Below are positions 25,664-34,018 of a stretch of DNA of 64,000 bases, in pieces. This DNA comes from CAZGUG01 sp964625335 (GTDB lineage: Bacteria > Bacillota > Clostridia > Ch29), in NCBI GenBank assembly GCA_964625335.1, contig CAZVBE010000001.1, positions 111,293 to 175,292 of the forward strand. Direction: 5' to 3'. The notes under the pieces are model-generated. The model had not been told where the DNA came from. It did no database searches and was given only the letters and a program-made list of their open reading frames with translations. A program made the position numbers and the translations under genes. Within the stretch, counting starts at the first letter, position 1; each line of letters opens with the position of its first letter.

Positions 25664-26890
25664 ATGTCAATAGAAGAAAAAGCGCTGGAAATGCATAAGA
25701 AAAACCAGGGCAAATTAAGGGTGGAAAGCAAAGTACCGGTTAAAAACGATGAAGATTTAGCGCTGGCATATACTCCGGGTGTGGCAGAGCCCTGTAAGAA
25801 AATCCATACCAATAGGGATGCCATTTATGATTACACTTCAAAGGGCAATCTGGTGGCGGTGGTATCCGACGGCACTGCAGTGCTGGGCCTTGGGGATATA
25901 GGTCCTGAAGCAGCCATGCCGGTAATGGAAGGAAAAGCCGTACTTTTTAAAGCCTTTGGCGGAGTGGACGCCTTCCCCGTATGTCTTGGGACAAAGGATA
26001 TTGATGAACTGGTCAGGACGGTTCAATTGCTGGAACCCACTTTCGGAGGCATAAACCTTGAGGATATAGCCGCTCCGGCATGTTTCGAAATCGAAAAGAG
26101 GTTAATTCAGCAGATGAATATTCCTGTCTTTCATGACGACCAGCATGGCACTGCGATTGTAGTTCTAGCAGGCCTGATAAACGCACTGAAAATAGTAAAA
26201 AAGTCGATTAACGAAATTAGGATTGCGGTCAACGGAGCGGGAGCTGCCGCCATGGCTGTGACAAAGCTGATAATGGCCCGTGGAGCGCAGAATGTTGTCA
26301 TGTGTGACAGCAAAGGCATAATATATGAGGGAAGAAAAGAGGGTATGAACCCCTATAAAGAAGAAATGGCCAGGATTACAAACAGGAAAGGATACCGGGG
26401 AGATTTGAAAGAGGCCTTAAAGGATGCGGATGTATTCATAGGCCTTTCAAGGGCAGACACGGTGACAAAGCAGATGGTAAAGACTATGGCTCCAAATCCC
26501 GTTGTATTTGCCATGGCAAACCCCGTACCTGAAATCATGCCGGACAAAGCAAAGGAGGCAGGGGCAGCCGTCATAGTAACCGGAAGATCGGATTTTCCAA
26601 ACCAGATAAATAATGTCCTGGCGTTTCCGGGAGTTTTCCGCGGGGCGCTGGATACCCGGGCCAGACTCATAAATGAGGAAATGAAGATTGCGGCAGCAAA
26701 CGCCATAGCAGGGCTTATTTCGGAGGATGAGATAAGGAGCGATTACATTATACCCAAGCCCTTTGACCCGAGAGTAGCTCCCAAAGTGGCAGCTGCCGTT
26801 GCAAAGGCGGCTGTGGATACCAAGGTTGCCCGTATAAATGTTGATACAGAGGAGATTGAAAGAAGAACCCGGAAACTGGCTTTAATATAA
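25664..26890 (+). CDS. NAD(P)-dependent malic enzyme
   Basis: The 408-residue enzyme decarboxylates malate to pyruvate with reduction of NAD(P). It is of the short bacterial type. Motifs visible are AYTPGVAEPCKKI (catalytic Tyr), GDIGPEAAMPVMEGKA with the catalytic Lys, FHDDQHGTAIVVLAGL (metal-binding Asp), and the dinucleotide fold VNGAGAAAMAV. No phosphotransacetylase fusion is present. AGGAGG precedes the ATG. It is followed by a LarA-like gene, which suggests a local lactate, malate and pyruvate theme. Confidence 0.93.
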   Translation: MSIEEKALEMHKKNQGKLRVESKVPVKNDEDLALAYTPGVAEPCKKIHTNRDAIYDYTSKGNLVAVVSDGTAVLGLGDIGPEAAMPVMEGKAVLFKAFGGVDAFPVCLGTKDIDELVRTVQLLEPTFGGINLEDIAAPACFEIEKRLIQQMNIPVFHDDQHGTAIVVLAGLINALKIVKKSINEIRIAVNGAGAAAMAVTKLIMARGAQNVVMCDSKGIIYEGRKEGMNPYKEEMARITNRKGYRGDLKEALKDADVFIGLSRADTVTKQMVKTMAPNPVVFAMANPVPEIMPDKAKEAGAAVIVTGRSDFPNQINNVLAFPGVFRGALDTRARLINEEMKIAAANAIAGLISEDEIRSDYIIPKPFDPRVAPKVAAAVAKAAVDTKVARINVDTEEIERRTRKLALI

Positions 26891-26976
26891 ACCAATAATA
26901 GATAAACATAACGGCCGGTTGACGTTTTAATGTGTTGTGAAAGGCTTGACAGAACAGCGGGTTAGGAGGAGGTACC

Positions 26977-28239
26977 TTGACGGCAATTAGTTTGAAATAC
27001 GGGAAAAGCATTGTAAAGATTGACGTTCCGCCGGACAACCTGATGGGTGTGTTACAGGGAAAATTCGAAGAAGGGCATATTGATGAAGATTATGAAAGAG
27101 CTCGGATTGAACAGGCTTTGCAGCACCCCGTAGGTGCCAGAAAGCTTTCGGGTTTGGTACAAAGGGGACAAAAAATTGTAATTATGGCCAGTGACATAAC
27201 CAGGCCTTCGCCTACAGGGAAACTGCTTCCGCCTTTGCTTAACGAACTGGAGCAGGCAGGGGTGAGCCATAAGGATATAAAGATAGTCTTTGGAATGGGG
27301 ATCCACCGGTCCCATACAGAGGAAGAACAAAGGGCACTTGTGGGCGAACGGATATATAACACTATCCGGTGCGTTGACAGTAACAGGGAAGACTATATTA
27401 ACACAGGCAAGACTTTGCGGGGTACTCCCTTAAATATATGCCGTTCGGTGGTCGAGGCGGATGTGCGGATTTGCACCGGAAATATAGAATATCATTATTT
27501 TGCCGGTTATTCGGGGGGCGCCAAAGCCATTATGCCCGGAGCTGCCAATTATGAAAGCATAAAGCATAACCACAGTTTTCAATTGGAAAACGGTGCGGTG
27601 ACGGGCAGGCTGGAAGGTAATCCTGTCCGGGAGGACATAGATGAAATTGGCCGGATATTGGGGATATCGTACATCCTAAACGTTGTGCTTAATGAGAAAA
27701 AACAGGTATTAAAAGCCTTCGCGGGGCATTATCTGGAAGCACATCGAGCAGGATGCGGATACCTGGACAGCCTGTATAAAATAAATATCTCCGGGCCCGC
27801 TGATATAGTAATTGTATCCGCCGGAGGCTATCCAAAGGATATAAACCTCTATCAGGCCCAGAAAGCCCTGGATAACGCAAGCCATGTGGTTAAACCCGGC
27901 GGCTTTATAATACTGGTGGCTGAGTGCAGTGAAGGCTACGGAGAGCATATTTTCGCCGATTGGATTGGGCAGGCGGCTTTGCCCCAGGACCTTGTAAACC
28001 GGTTGAAGAAGGAATTTGTTTTGGGTGGGCACAAAGCCGCCGCCATAGCCAGAGTGTTAAAGAAGGCGAAGGTATTTATGGTTTCAGCAATGGATAAAAA
28101 TGATATCCAAGCTGCTTTTTTTGTTAAAAAGGAATCCGTTCAGCATGCCCTTAATGATGCCATAAAGGCTGTGGGTCAGGATGCCAAGGTATTAGTTATA
28201 CCCCAGGGCGGTTCTGTATTCCCGAGCGCAGGACGATAA
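26977..28239 (+). CDS. LarA-like nickel-pincer racemase (DUF2088)
   Basis: The 420-residue protein belongs to the lactate racemase LarA family, which uses a nickel-pincer nucleotide cofactor. Expected features are visible: DITRPSPTGKLLPPLL for the N-terminal fold, GMGIHRSHT with the first conserved His, EYHYFAGYSGGAKAIMPG with a second His and the Lys that binds the cofactor, and KHNHSFQLENG with another His. No larB, larC or larE lies in the window, so cofactor synthesis must come from elsewhere. Many family members act on other 2-hydroxyacids. The start is TTG 26977 after AGGAGGT. Confidence 0.87.
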   Translation: MTAISLKYGKSIVKIDVPPDNLMGVLQGKFEEGHIDEDYERARIEQALQHPVGARKLSGLVQRGQKIVIMASDITRPSPTGKLLPPLLNELEQAGVSHKDIKIVFGMGIHRSHTEEEQRALVGERIYNTIRCVDSNREDYINTGKTLRGTPLNICRSVVEADVRICTGNIEYHYFAGYSGGAKAIMPGAANYESIKHNHSFQLENGAVTGRLEGNPVREDIDEIGRILGISYILNVVLNEKKQVLKAFAGHYLEAHRAGCGYLDSLYKINISGPADIVIVSAGGYPKDINLYQAQKALDNASHVVKPGGFIILVAECSEGYGEHIFADWIGQAALPQDLVNRLKKEFVLGGHKAAAIARVLKKAKVFMVSAMDKNDIQAAFFVKKESVQHALNDAIKAVGQDAKVLVIPQGGSVFPSAGR

Positions 28240-28247
28240 AAAGAATA

Positions 28248-29117
28248 CTATTGGCTGTATATACGGGCGTTACCGGATACCGTTTCAAGGGCAATGCTAT
28301 TGTCACCGCTGCTTACCGTGCCGCTTAAGCCCCGTTTGGACAGGGAGCCGGTAACGGTAACAGGAAATCCACAGTTAATATCCCCCGAGACGGTCTTGGC
28401 TTCAAGGGTGAAGGCTGCATCGGCGGGAAGTATAATTTCTAAGCTTCCGGAAACTGTTTTTCCCCGGATATCCGAATCAAAGGTATTGTATTGGACATCA
28501 AGGCCGCCTGATACGGAATCAAAGTCGAGGTTCCCTTCAAAACCGTCTAACCGGACCCTTCCGGATGTGGTTTTAACGGAGGTTTCGGCTGTATCCACCG
28601 AGGATATTTCAATTGCGCCGGAAACCGATTTGGCGGCCAGCCGGTTAAGATTTAAGTTGTCTGCAGCGATGTCTCCGGACACCGTTTCAAGCCGCATATC
28701 TTCATTATAGCTGCCGGGTACAAAGACATCCAGAGTAACACTGCTGTTACCAAACAAGGATATATTAGGCCTGTGTTTTACTTCAATTGCCAGTTTGCTG
28801 CCACGGGTTTCTGCAATCAGCTCCACAACCGGCCCGGTTACTCCGGATACCGTTTTTCCATACAAATGGGCTTTTATTTCCGACCCTTCAACTGCGATTA
28901 TATTTATGTCTGAGCTTATGGCTTTTACCTGTATCTCCTTTATATCACCGGCGGGAAACGCCCTTTCTTCTTCCACCGGAGTGGCAAACCGGCCTGCAGT
29001 GCTTTCCGGCATTAGGTTGCCCGGCGTGTAGCCGGAAACCACGGCAACCACTGCTGCTATTGAAAGGCTTGCAACCATTATCACCACAAGCCAAAGTACA
29101 ATTTTTTTGATATCCAT
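28248..29117 (-). CDS. DUF4097 family membrane-anchored beta-repeat protein
   Basis: The 289-residue protein has one N-terminal membrane segment (IVLWLVVIMVASLSIAAVVAVV) and an extracytoplasmic domain built of repeating short strands with the phrase TVSGDI or KSVSGAI about every 20 residues, typical of DUF4097 beta-helix proteins. It is the last gene of a minus-strand module with a HAAS/DUF1700 protein and a PadR regulator, a combination common in Firmicutes and linked to envelope stress. GGAGG precedes the ATG, and the intergenic gap is 12 bp. Confidence 0.87.
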   Translation of the reverse strand: MDIKKIVLWLVVIMVASLSIAAVVAVVSGYTPGNLMPESTAGRFATPVEEERAFPAGDIKEIQVKAISSDINIIAVEGSEIKAHLYGKTVSGVTGPVVELIAETRGSKLAIEVKHRPNISLFGNSSVTLDVFVPGSYNEDMRLETVSGDIAADNLNLNRLAAKSVSGAIEISSVDTAETSVKTTSGRVRLDGFEGNLDFDSVSGGLDVQYNTFDSDIRGKTVSGSLEIILPADAAFTLEAKTVSGDINCGFPVTVTGSLSKRGLSGTVSSGDNSIALETVSGNARIYSQ

Positions 29118-29129
29118 TCTACTTCCTCC

Positions 29130-29711
29130 CTATTTATTGATAATATTCAGGTTAAATTTCAGATACCTTAGTGTAAGCCTGTAGAAAAGCTTAGCAAGGT
29201 AATAATCCCCTATCAGAAAAAGCATTCCAAAGGCTGTTGCTCCGATGGATGCAAACAGCATAATCACCTTGTTTACCCCTAAACCGGTTGACACCGTGAA
29301 GGTGAAGGGCAGATGCGGTTGCAGCAAAACCCCGAAGAATGTAGAAATCCCTGCTACCGTAATACCAAAGGCAGCGGCGGACAGCCCGGCCAGTATACCT
29401 AAAAGTCCTATAAAAGGCCCAAGAACGAATACAAGGTTAAAAAATCCAAGACTTACCGAAGCGATTACCGCCCTGAATACGTTTCCTGTGGTAGCCTTTG
29501 TTTCGGCTTGCTCTAATGCATAGTTGGCGCGGTAGTGTCTGGCGATAACCCGCGGTTCTCCCAGGGCCTTCGCGATAGCGTCTTCTGATTTCCCTTCTTC
29601 CAGCCCGTTTCTGAAATGCTCTTCATAATCGTAAATAATGTCCTTCCTGGTAGCTTCGGGCAAATCCCCCAGCAGCCGGTCCAGTTCTTCCAAATACTTG
29701 AGTTTATTCAT
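29130..29711 (-). CDS. HAAS (DUF1700) domain membrane protein
   Basis: The 193-residue protein begins with the HAAS signalling domain: KLKYLEELDRLLGDLPEATRKDIIYDYEEHF, then GKSEDAIAKALGEPRVIARHY. Four or so membrane spans follow (about residues 78-185). HAAS domains are thought to couple a PadR-type regulator to membrane partners. It overlaps the PadR gene by 8 bp and precedes the DUF4097 gene, so all three should be one transcript. Confidence 0.9.
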   Translation of the reverse strand: MNKLKYLEELDRLLGDLPEATRKDIIYDYEEHFRNGLEEGKSEDAIAKALGEPRVIARHYRANYALEQAETKATTGNVFRAVIASVSLGFFNLVFVLGPFIGLLGILAGLSAAAFGITVAGISTFFGVLLQPHLPFTFTVSTGLGVNKVIMLFASIGATAFGMLFLIGDYYLAKLFYRLTLRYLKFNLNIINK

Positions 29712-30024
29712 CCGACTCCCTCCTTACTATCCTTGTAACTCCTTCAACGAATAAAGACCACTCTCTGCAGAGCTCATCTCTGGTTCTTCTGCCGTAATCG
29801 GTCAGACGGTAATACTTCCGGGGAGGGCCTTCCTGGGATTCCTGCAGGTAGGTGGTGAAGTACCCCTCGTCCATCAAACGCCTCAGTAGGGGGTATATGG
29901 TGCCTTCAGAAATTGATATGTTTTTTGAAATCTCGTTTACCAGTTCATAGCCGTAGCAGTCCTTGCGGGCAAGAACCGATAAAACGCATAATTCAAGAAC
30001 ACCCTTCTTAAATTGTATGTTCAT
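29704..30024 (-). CDS. PadR family transcriptional regulator
   Basis: The 106-residue protein is a short (subfamily 2) PadR: FKKGVLELCVLSVLARKDCYGYELVNEI, GTIYPLLRRLMDEGYFTTYLQESQEGPPRKYYRLTDYG. The winged helix-turn-helix and a single C-terminal dimerisation helix are complete. ATG 30024 follows AGGGGAG; the open frame extends to 30087 without a site. It leads the HAAS and DUF4097 genes, and a small palindrome upstream could be its operator. Confidence 0.92.
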   Translation of the reverse strand: MNIQFKKGVLELCVLSVLARKDCYGYELVNEISKNISISEGTIYPLLRRLMDEGYFTTYLQESQEGPPRKYYRLTDYGRRTRDELCREWSLFVEGVTRIVRRESDE

Positions 30025-30091
30025 ATTGGCTCCCCTTTGTCTGGAATAATTATAATAGTGGTGCCACAACGGAATACATTCTATCACAAGC

Positions 30092-30110
30092 TACCTTACA
30101 ATACAAGGTA
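30092..30110. promoter_or_regulatory. Palindrome upstream of the PadR operon
   Basis: TACCTT (30092-30097), seven bases, AAGGTA (30105-30110). It lies in the divergent spacer between the PadR operon and the radical SAM gene. It is a candidate PadR operator on position alone. Confidence 0.45.
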
Positions 30111-30139
30111 TTAAAAAATTTTTTTACAAGGCGAAGTAA

Positions 30140-30168
30140 TTGACATATGCCAAAAATTGCAATACAAT
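30140..30168 (+). promoter_or_regulatory. Promoter of the radical SAM gene
   Basis: TTGACA (30140-30145), 17 bases, TACAAT (30163-30168), about 115 bases before the start codon. Confidence 0.7.
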
Positions 30169-30285
30169 ATATTATGAACATAAGTCAATAATATGTCCAT
30201 ACAATAATATAAACAGCCGGTAACGGCAGGATAACCGGTGGGTTTGAAAGTATATGGGCAAGGCCGGTGAAGGGAGCTAAACTTT

Positions 30286-31257
30286 ATGAGAGGGAGTGAT
30301 TCTTTGGAGGTTTTCGGACCGGTTCCTTCAAGGCGATTGGGTCAGAGTCTCGGGATTAATAACATACCCCCCAAGTTCTGCTCCTATTCGTGTATATACT
30401 GCCAGTTGGGGAGAACGAATCAAATGCGGATTGAAAGGGCAGAGTTTTACCAGCCTCAAGATATTTTTAAAGAGACAAAGGATAAGATGGACGAGTTGGC
30501 AAATGCCGGTAAAAGGGTTGATTACATTACCTTTGTGGCGGACGGAGAGCCTACACTTGATAAAAACCTGGGACAGGAAATTGAATTGCTGCGGTCGTTA
30601 GGTCCAAAGACAGCCGTCATTTCAAACGCTTCTTTGATATGGATGGATCATGTGAAGGCAGACCTTAACAAAGCCGACTGGGTATCATTAAAGGTGGATG
30701 CCGTGGATGAGGATATATGGCGGTCGGTTGACAGGCCCCACGGGAAGTTGGATATTAGTAGAATATTGGAAGGGATTATGGATTTTGCCGCCGGTTATAA
30801 AGGTACCCTGGTCACCGAAACCATGCTGGTAAAGGGGGCTAACGACAATCAGGAGTCCATATCAAAAACCGCCGATTTTTTAGCCCAAATCAAGTCTTCA
30901 AAGACATATCTTCTGGTACCCTCGAGACCGCCATCGGAAGGATGGGTAAAGCGCCCTGATATGGAAAATTTGAAAAAGATATATGCAGTGATGGGACAAA
31001 AATTAGGTCCGGCGGTTGAGTTGGTAGGAGGGGATGAGGGGGATAACTTCTTCTTTACCGATGATATAGTAAAGGACATTATGAGTATTACTTCGGTTCA
31101 CCCTATTAGGGAGGATGTGATAGATAAACTTCTCGGCGAGAGAAGATACAGTCGGGATGCAATCGAAGATTTGGTTGAGCAGGGAGTGTTGGAGCAGTTC
31201 GATTATGAAAACAAGAGGTTTTATGTGCGAAAAGTGGGTGAAAGAGGGAAAGGGTAG
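30286..31257 (+). CDS. Radical SAM protein (COG0731 type)
   Basis: The 323-residue protein has the radical SAM cluster motif CSYSCIYC with Cys at residues 32, 36 and 39. It is preceded by VFGPVPSRRLGQSLGINNIPPKFC, the standard opening of the COG0731 group related to wyosine-type tRNA enzymes, and followed by VADGEPTLD. The C-terminal 80 residues look like a winged-helix add-on (REDVIDKLLGERRYSRDAIEDLVEQGVLEQ). The substrate is unknown. GGGAG lies nine bases before the ATG. The Fur gene follows after 34 bp. Confidence 0.88.
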   Translation: MRGSDSLEVFGPVPSRRLGQSLGINNIPPKFCSYSCIYCQLGRTNQMRIERAEFYQPQDIFKETKDKMDELANAGKRVDYITFVADGEPTLDKNLGQEIELLRSLGPKTAVISNASLIWMDHVKADLNKADWVSLKVDAVDEDIWRSVDRPHGKLDISRILEGIMDFAAGYKGTLVTETMLVKGANDNQESISKTADFLAQIKSSKTYLLVPSRPPSEGWVKRPDMENLKKIYAVMGQKLGPAVELVGGDEGDNFFFTDDIVKDIMSITSVHPIREDVIDKLLGERRYSRDAIEDLVEQGVLEQFDYENKRFYVRKVGERGKG

Positions 31258-31291
31258 AAATTTATATCTTTTGCCAGGGAGATGATGATGA

Positions 31292-31723
31292 TTGCTTAAA
31301 GAAGCTTATCAGTTGCTGAAGGAGCAGAATGTGAGGATTACTACTCAGAGAAAAGCTATTCTCGGAATTCTCTATGATTACAGGGGACATCATCTGGAAA
31401 TAGAAGATATACACCAGCTGCTTGATGTCAAGGAAGCTGGCGGTAACAGGGCGGGACTAGCCACCGTGTATCGTGCTATGGAAATTTTCTGCAAGGTTGG
31501 TTTGGTTTCGAGGCTGCCAATGGAGAATTCTCCGGCCAGGTATGAGTTTATAAGCCCCAAGGCCTCAGGTCATCATCACCTCATTTGTTTGTTATGCGGA
31601 AGAGTGGAGGAAATTGACGATGGAGCGACCGATAGCTTGAGAAAGCAGGTGTTGCAGGATAAGGGCTTTTTAATGGCGGGAAGGCCTATAAAGATATATG
31701 GTTATTGCAGCAGTTGCAAATAG
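31292..31723 (+). CDS. fur: Fur family ferric uptake regulator
   Basis: The 143-residue protein is a Fur-type repressor. The winged-helix recognition segment is GLATVYRAMEIFCKVGLVSRL. The metal-sensing region has GHHHLICLLCGRVEEID, and the C-terminal pair CSSC completes a Cys4 structural zinc site. The start is TTG 31292 after GGGAG. It lies directly upstream of feoAB, with a good Fur box in between, so it probably represses ferrous iron uptake. PerR or Zur function is less likely given that context. Confidence 0.9.
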   Translation: MLKEAYQLLKEQNVRITTQRKAILGILYDYRGHHLEIEDIHQLLDVKEAGGNRAGLATVYRAMEIFCKVGLVSRLPMENSPARYEFISPKASGHHHLICLLCGRVEEIDDGATDSLRKQVLQDKGFLMAGRPIKIYGYCSSCK

Positions 31724-31745
31724 AGTTTTTTTTTGAAAATATATT

Positions 31746-31764
31746 GATAATGATTACCATTAGC
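31746..31764. promoter_or_regulatory. Fur box in front of feoAB
   Basis: GATAATGATTACCATTAGC matches the 19-bp Fur consensus at 16 positions. It lies 16 bases before the feoA start and just behind the fur stop codon. Confidence 0.85.
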
Positions 31765-31779
31765 AGAGGGGAGCGCATA

Positions 31780-32028
31780 ATGAAGACACAACAGAGCATT
31801 ATTCTTGCTTCGATGAAAAACGGCCAGTCCGGCATAGTATCCGGCATAAACGGAGGCATGGGTATGATTTCAAAGCTTGAGGGAATGGGGATACACAAAG
31901 GAGCCAGAATAATAAAAAAAAGTACCATCTTTGGAGGCGGACCGGTTGTTGTTATGGTGGGAAATACCGAGGTGGCTATGGGCTATGGCATGGCCCGTAA
32001 AATTATTGTAGAGGTGGATGTACAATGA
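31780..32028 (+). CDS. feoA: Ferrous iron transport protein A
   Basis: The 82-residue protein is a small SH3-like FeoA. It contains ASMKNGQSGIVSGINGGMGMISKLEGMGIHKGARI and ends VAMGYGMARKIIVEVDV. It assists FeoB in the membrane or cytoplasm. ATG 31780 follows GAGGGGAGC. The open frame begins at 31705, but that part covers the Fur box. Its stop overlaps the feoB start by four bases (ATGA). Confidence 0.92.
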   Translation: MKTQQSIILASMKNGQSGIVSGINGGMGMISKLEGMGIHKGARIIKKSTIFGGGPVVVMVGNTEVAMGYGMARKIIVEVDVQ

Positions 32029-33857
32029 ACATACTACTGGTTGGCAACCCCAACGTGGGGAAGAGCGCAATATTTACCCATCTGACCGGTATAAATGTTG
32101 TAACTTCGAATTATCCCGGTACTACGGTACAGTATTCCAAGGGTAGTATGCTCCTTATGGGGGGACATCATACGGTGGTTGATGTCCCCGGGATGTATCG
32201 GCTTAATCCCCAGGCCGAGGCTGAGAAGGTCGCCGTACGGATGATAGATTCGGGTGATGTGCTGGTAAATGTGGTGGACGCCACCAATCTTGAGAGGAAT
32301 CTAAACCTTACTCTACAATTGATGGAACTGGGCAAGCCCATGGTGCTGGCATTGAACATGTGGGACGATGCAAGACGCAAGGGCATTGAAATTGACGCCG
32401 GCAGGCTTGAGCAGCTGCTTAAAATACCGGTTATACCTACAAACGGTATAACCGGGGAAGGATTGAAGCTGCTGCAGGAACAGTGCATCAAAGCAAAGCC
32501 TGTAAACCGACCAAGGATTACTTCAGGGCGGAGATGGGAAAACATTGGGCAGATTATATCCGGGGTGCAGAACCTTTCGCACCGGCACCGGACCTTCATC
32601 GAAGCGGTGCAGGACTTTATGATCCATCCTTTTTTCGGCGCCCCCGTAGCCATTGTGGCGCTATACTTGGTTTTCAGGTTTATTATTGCAGTAGGCGAAT
32701 TCCTGACCGAATACATCCTTGAGTTATTTCAACTGGTTTATCTTCCTATTGTTATGGGGATAAGCGGACTGTTAGGGGGGGAGGGGATTATCCACTCGCT
32801 GCTGATTGGAGAGATTGTTGACGGTGCGTTGGACTTTGAGGGGGCAATGGGGGTTCTTACAACCGGTGTTTTTGTCATTTTTGGAATTGTCCTTCCCTAT
32901 ATAATTCTGTTCTATATGGTCTTTGGGTTTATTGAGGATTTGGGATATCTTCCGAGGGTTGCCGTCATACTGGATAGGCTGCTCCACAGAATTGGGCTGC
33001 ACGGCTATTCATTTATACCCATGTTGCTGGCATGCGGCTGCAATGTTCCCGGAGTGCTTGCCATAAGAAACCTGGATACCAGGCGGGAGCGGTTTATCAC
33101 CGCTGTGGTTACCAGCATAACCATTCCCTGTATGGCGCAGACCGCGCTGATAATAAGAGCTGTGGGCCAATGGAGAGGGTTATACCTAGGACTTACCTTT
33201 ATGACCCTGTTAACGGTATGGTTTGTGCTTGGGCTATTTCTCAAACAGATGGTAAAGGGCACTACGCCAACCCTTCTTATGGAGGTGCCACCTTACCGCC
33301 TTCCAAGCTGTAAAGTCCAAATAAAAAAGCTGAAAATGCGTATTGAATGCTTTTTAAAAGAGGCGGTTCCATATGTGTTCGGCGGCATCCTTTTCATCAA
33401 CCTTTTTCATGTTACAGGGGTTATAAAGGTCGTTGGTAATTTGTTTTCACCCCTTGTAAGAGGGATATTCGGGCTTCCTGAAGAGACGGTGTCGGCCCTT
33501 ATAATCGGTACGGTTAGAAAGGATGCGGCAATAGCGCTTCTTGAGCCTATAGGCCTCAACGCTTCCCAGACGGTTATTGCAGCGGTAATTCTCACATTGT
33601 ATTTCCCGTGTATAGCTACCTTTACGGTTCTGCTTAAGGAGTTGGGAATAGCAGACACGGTCAGGGCCGTTGGCATAATGTTCATGGTTACCATTGTTAC
33701 AGCAGGAGCCCTGAACTTTTTGACACAGATAGGCCTAACCCCGGGAATTTTGATAGCAGGAGAGATAATACTAATACTGGTATGTACAGTAACTGTTCCG
33801 TTACTGTTCAAAGGTTTCAGGGTTTCGAAGGAAGGGAATCTGGAAGCCGGTATTTAG
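32025..33857 (+). CDS. feoB: Ferrous iron transport protein B
   Basis: The 610-residue protein has an N-terminal G domain and a polytopic membrane domain for Fe(II) uptake. G1 is GNPNVGKS (residues 7-14), G3 is DVPGMYRL, and the G4-like motif is NMWDDA in place of the usual NKxD, as is common in FeoB. The membrane part shows the conserved Cys motif LLACGCNVPGVLA and the second gate region with VRKDAAIALLEP. Translation is coupled to feoA. The Fur box upstream makes it iron-repressed by inference. Confidence 0.94.
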   Translation: MNILLVGNPNVGKSAIFTHLTGINVVTSNYPGTTVQYSKGSMLLMGGHHTVVDVPGMYRLNPQAEAEKVAVRMIDSGDVLVNVVDATNLERNLNLTLQLMELGKPMVLALNMWDDARRKGIEIDAGRLEQLLKIPVIPTNGITGEGLKLLQEQCIKAKPVNRPRITSGRRWENIGQIISGVQNLSHRHRTFIEAVQDFMIHPFFGAPVAIVALYLVFRFIIAVGEFLTEYILELFQLVYLPIVMGISGLLGGEGIIHSLLIGEIVDGALDFEGAMGVLTTGVFVIFGIVLPYIILFYMVFGFIEDLGYLPRVAVILDRLLHRIGLHGYSFIPMLLACGCNVPGVLAIRNLDTRRERFITAVVTSITIPCMAQTALIIRAVGQWRGLYLGLTFMTLLTVWFVLGLFLKQMVKGTTPTLLMEVPPYRLPSCKVQIKKLKMRIECFLKEAVPYVFGGILFINLFHVTGVIKVVGNLFSPLVRGIFGLPEETVSALIIGTVRKDAAIALLEPIGLNASQTVIAAVILTLYFPCIATFTVLLKELGIADTVRAVGIMFMVTIVTAGALNFLTQIGLTPGILIAGEIILILVCTVTVPLLFKGFRVSKEGNLEAGI

Positions 33858-33879
33858 GCCGGGGTTTTTAAATTTGGTG

Positions 33880-33907
33880 TTGCAAAATCTGAGAATTAGT
33901 GTATAAT
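33880..33907 (+). promoter_or_regulatory. Promoter of glnA
   Basis: TTGCAA (33880-33885), 16 bases, TATAAT (33902-33907). The -10 box is perfect and the -35 box weak, about 110 bases before the start codon. Confidence 0.7.
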
Positions 33908-33931
33908 AATAACATTAAAAATAATACTTGC

Positions 33932-33996
33932 ACGGGCAACGGCGTCCGTTGGGCATGGGGTGCGACCCCTGTACCAAAGGACGCTTATTTTATTTC
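33932..33996 (+). promoter_or_regulatory. Attenuator-like leader of glnA (possible ANTAR target)
   Basis: Two exclusive structures are visible. GCGTCCGTTGG (33942-33952) pairs with CCAAAGGACGC (33974-33984, one mismatch), followed by TTATTTTATTT: a terminator. Alternatively ACGGGC and GTCCGT (33932-33949) pair around the hexaloop AACGGC, which has A1 and G4 as in ANTAR-protein RNA targets, and this consumes the terminator's 5' arm. A second hairpin GGGG-TGCGA-CCCC lies between. ANTAR motifs normally have two hexaloops; only one is clear here. Confidence 0.6.
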
Positions 33997-34018
33997 TAAT
34001 CAAAAGGGAGGATGTATT

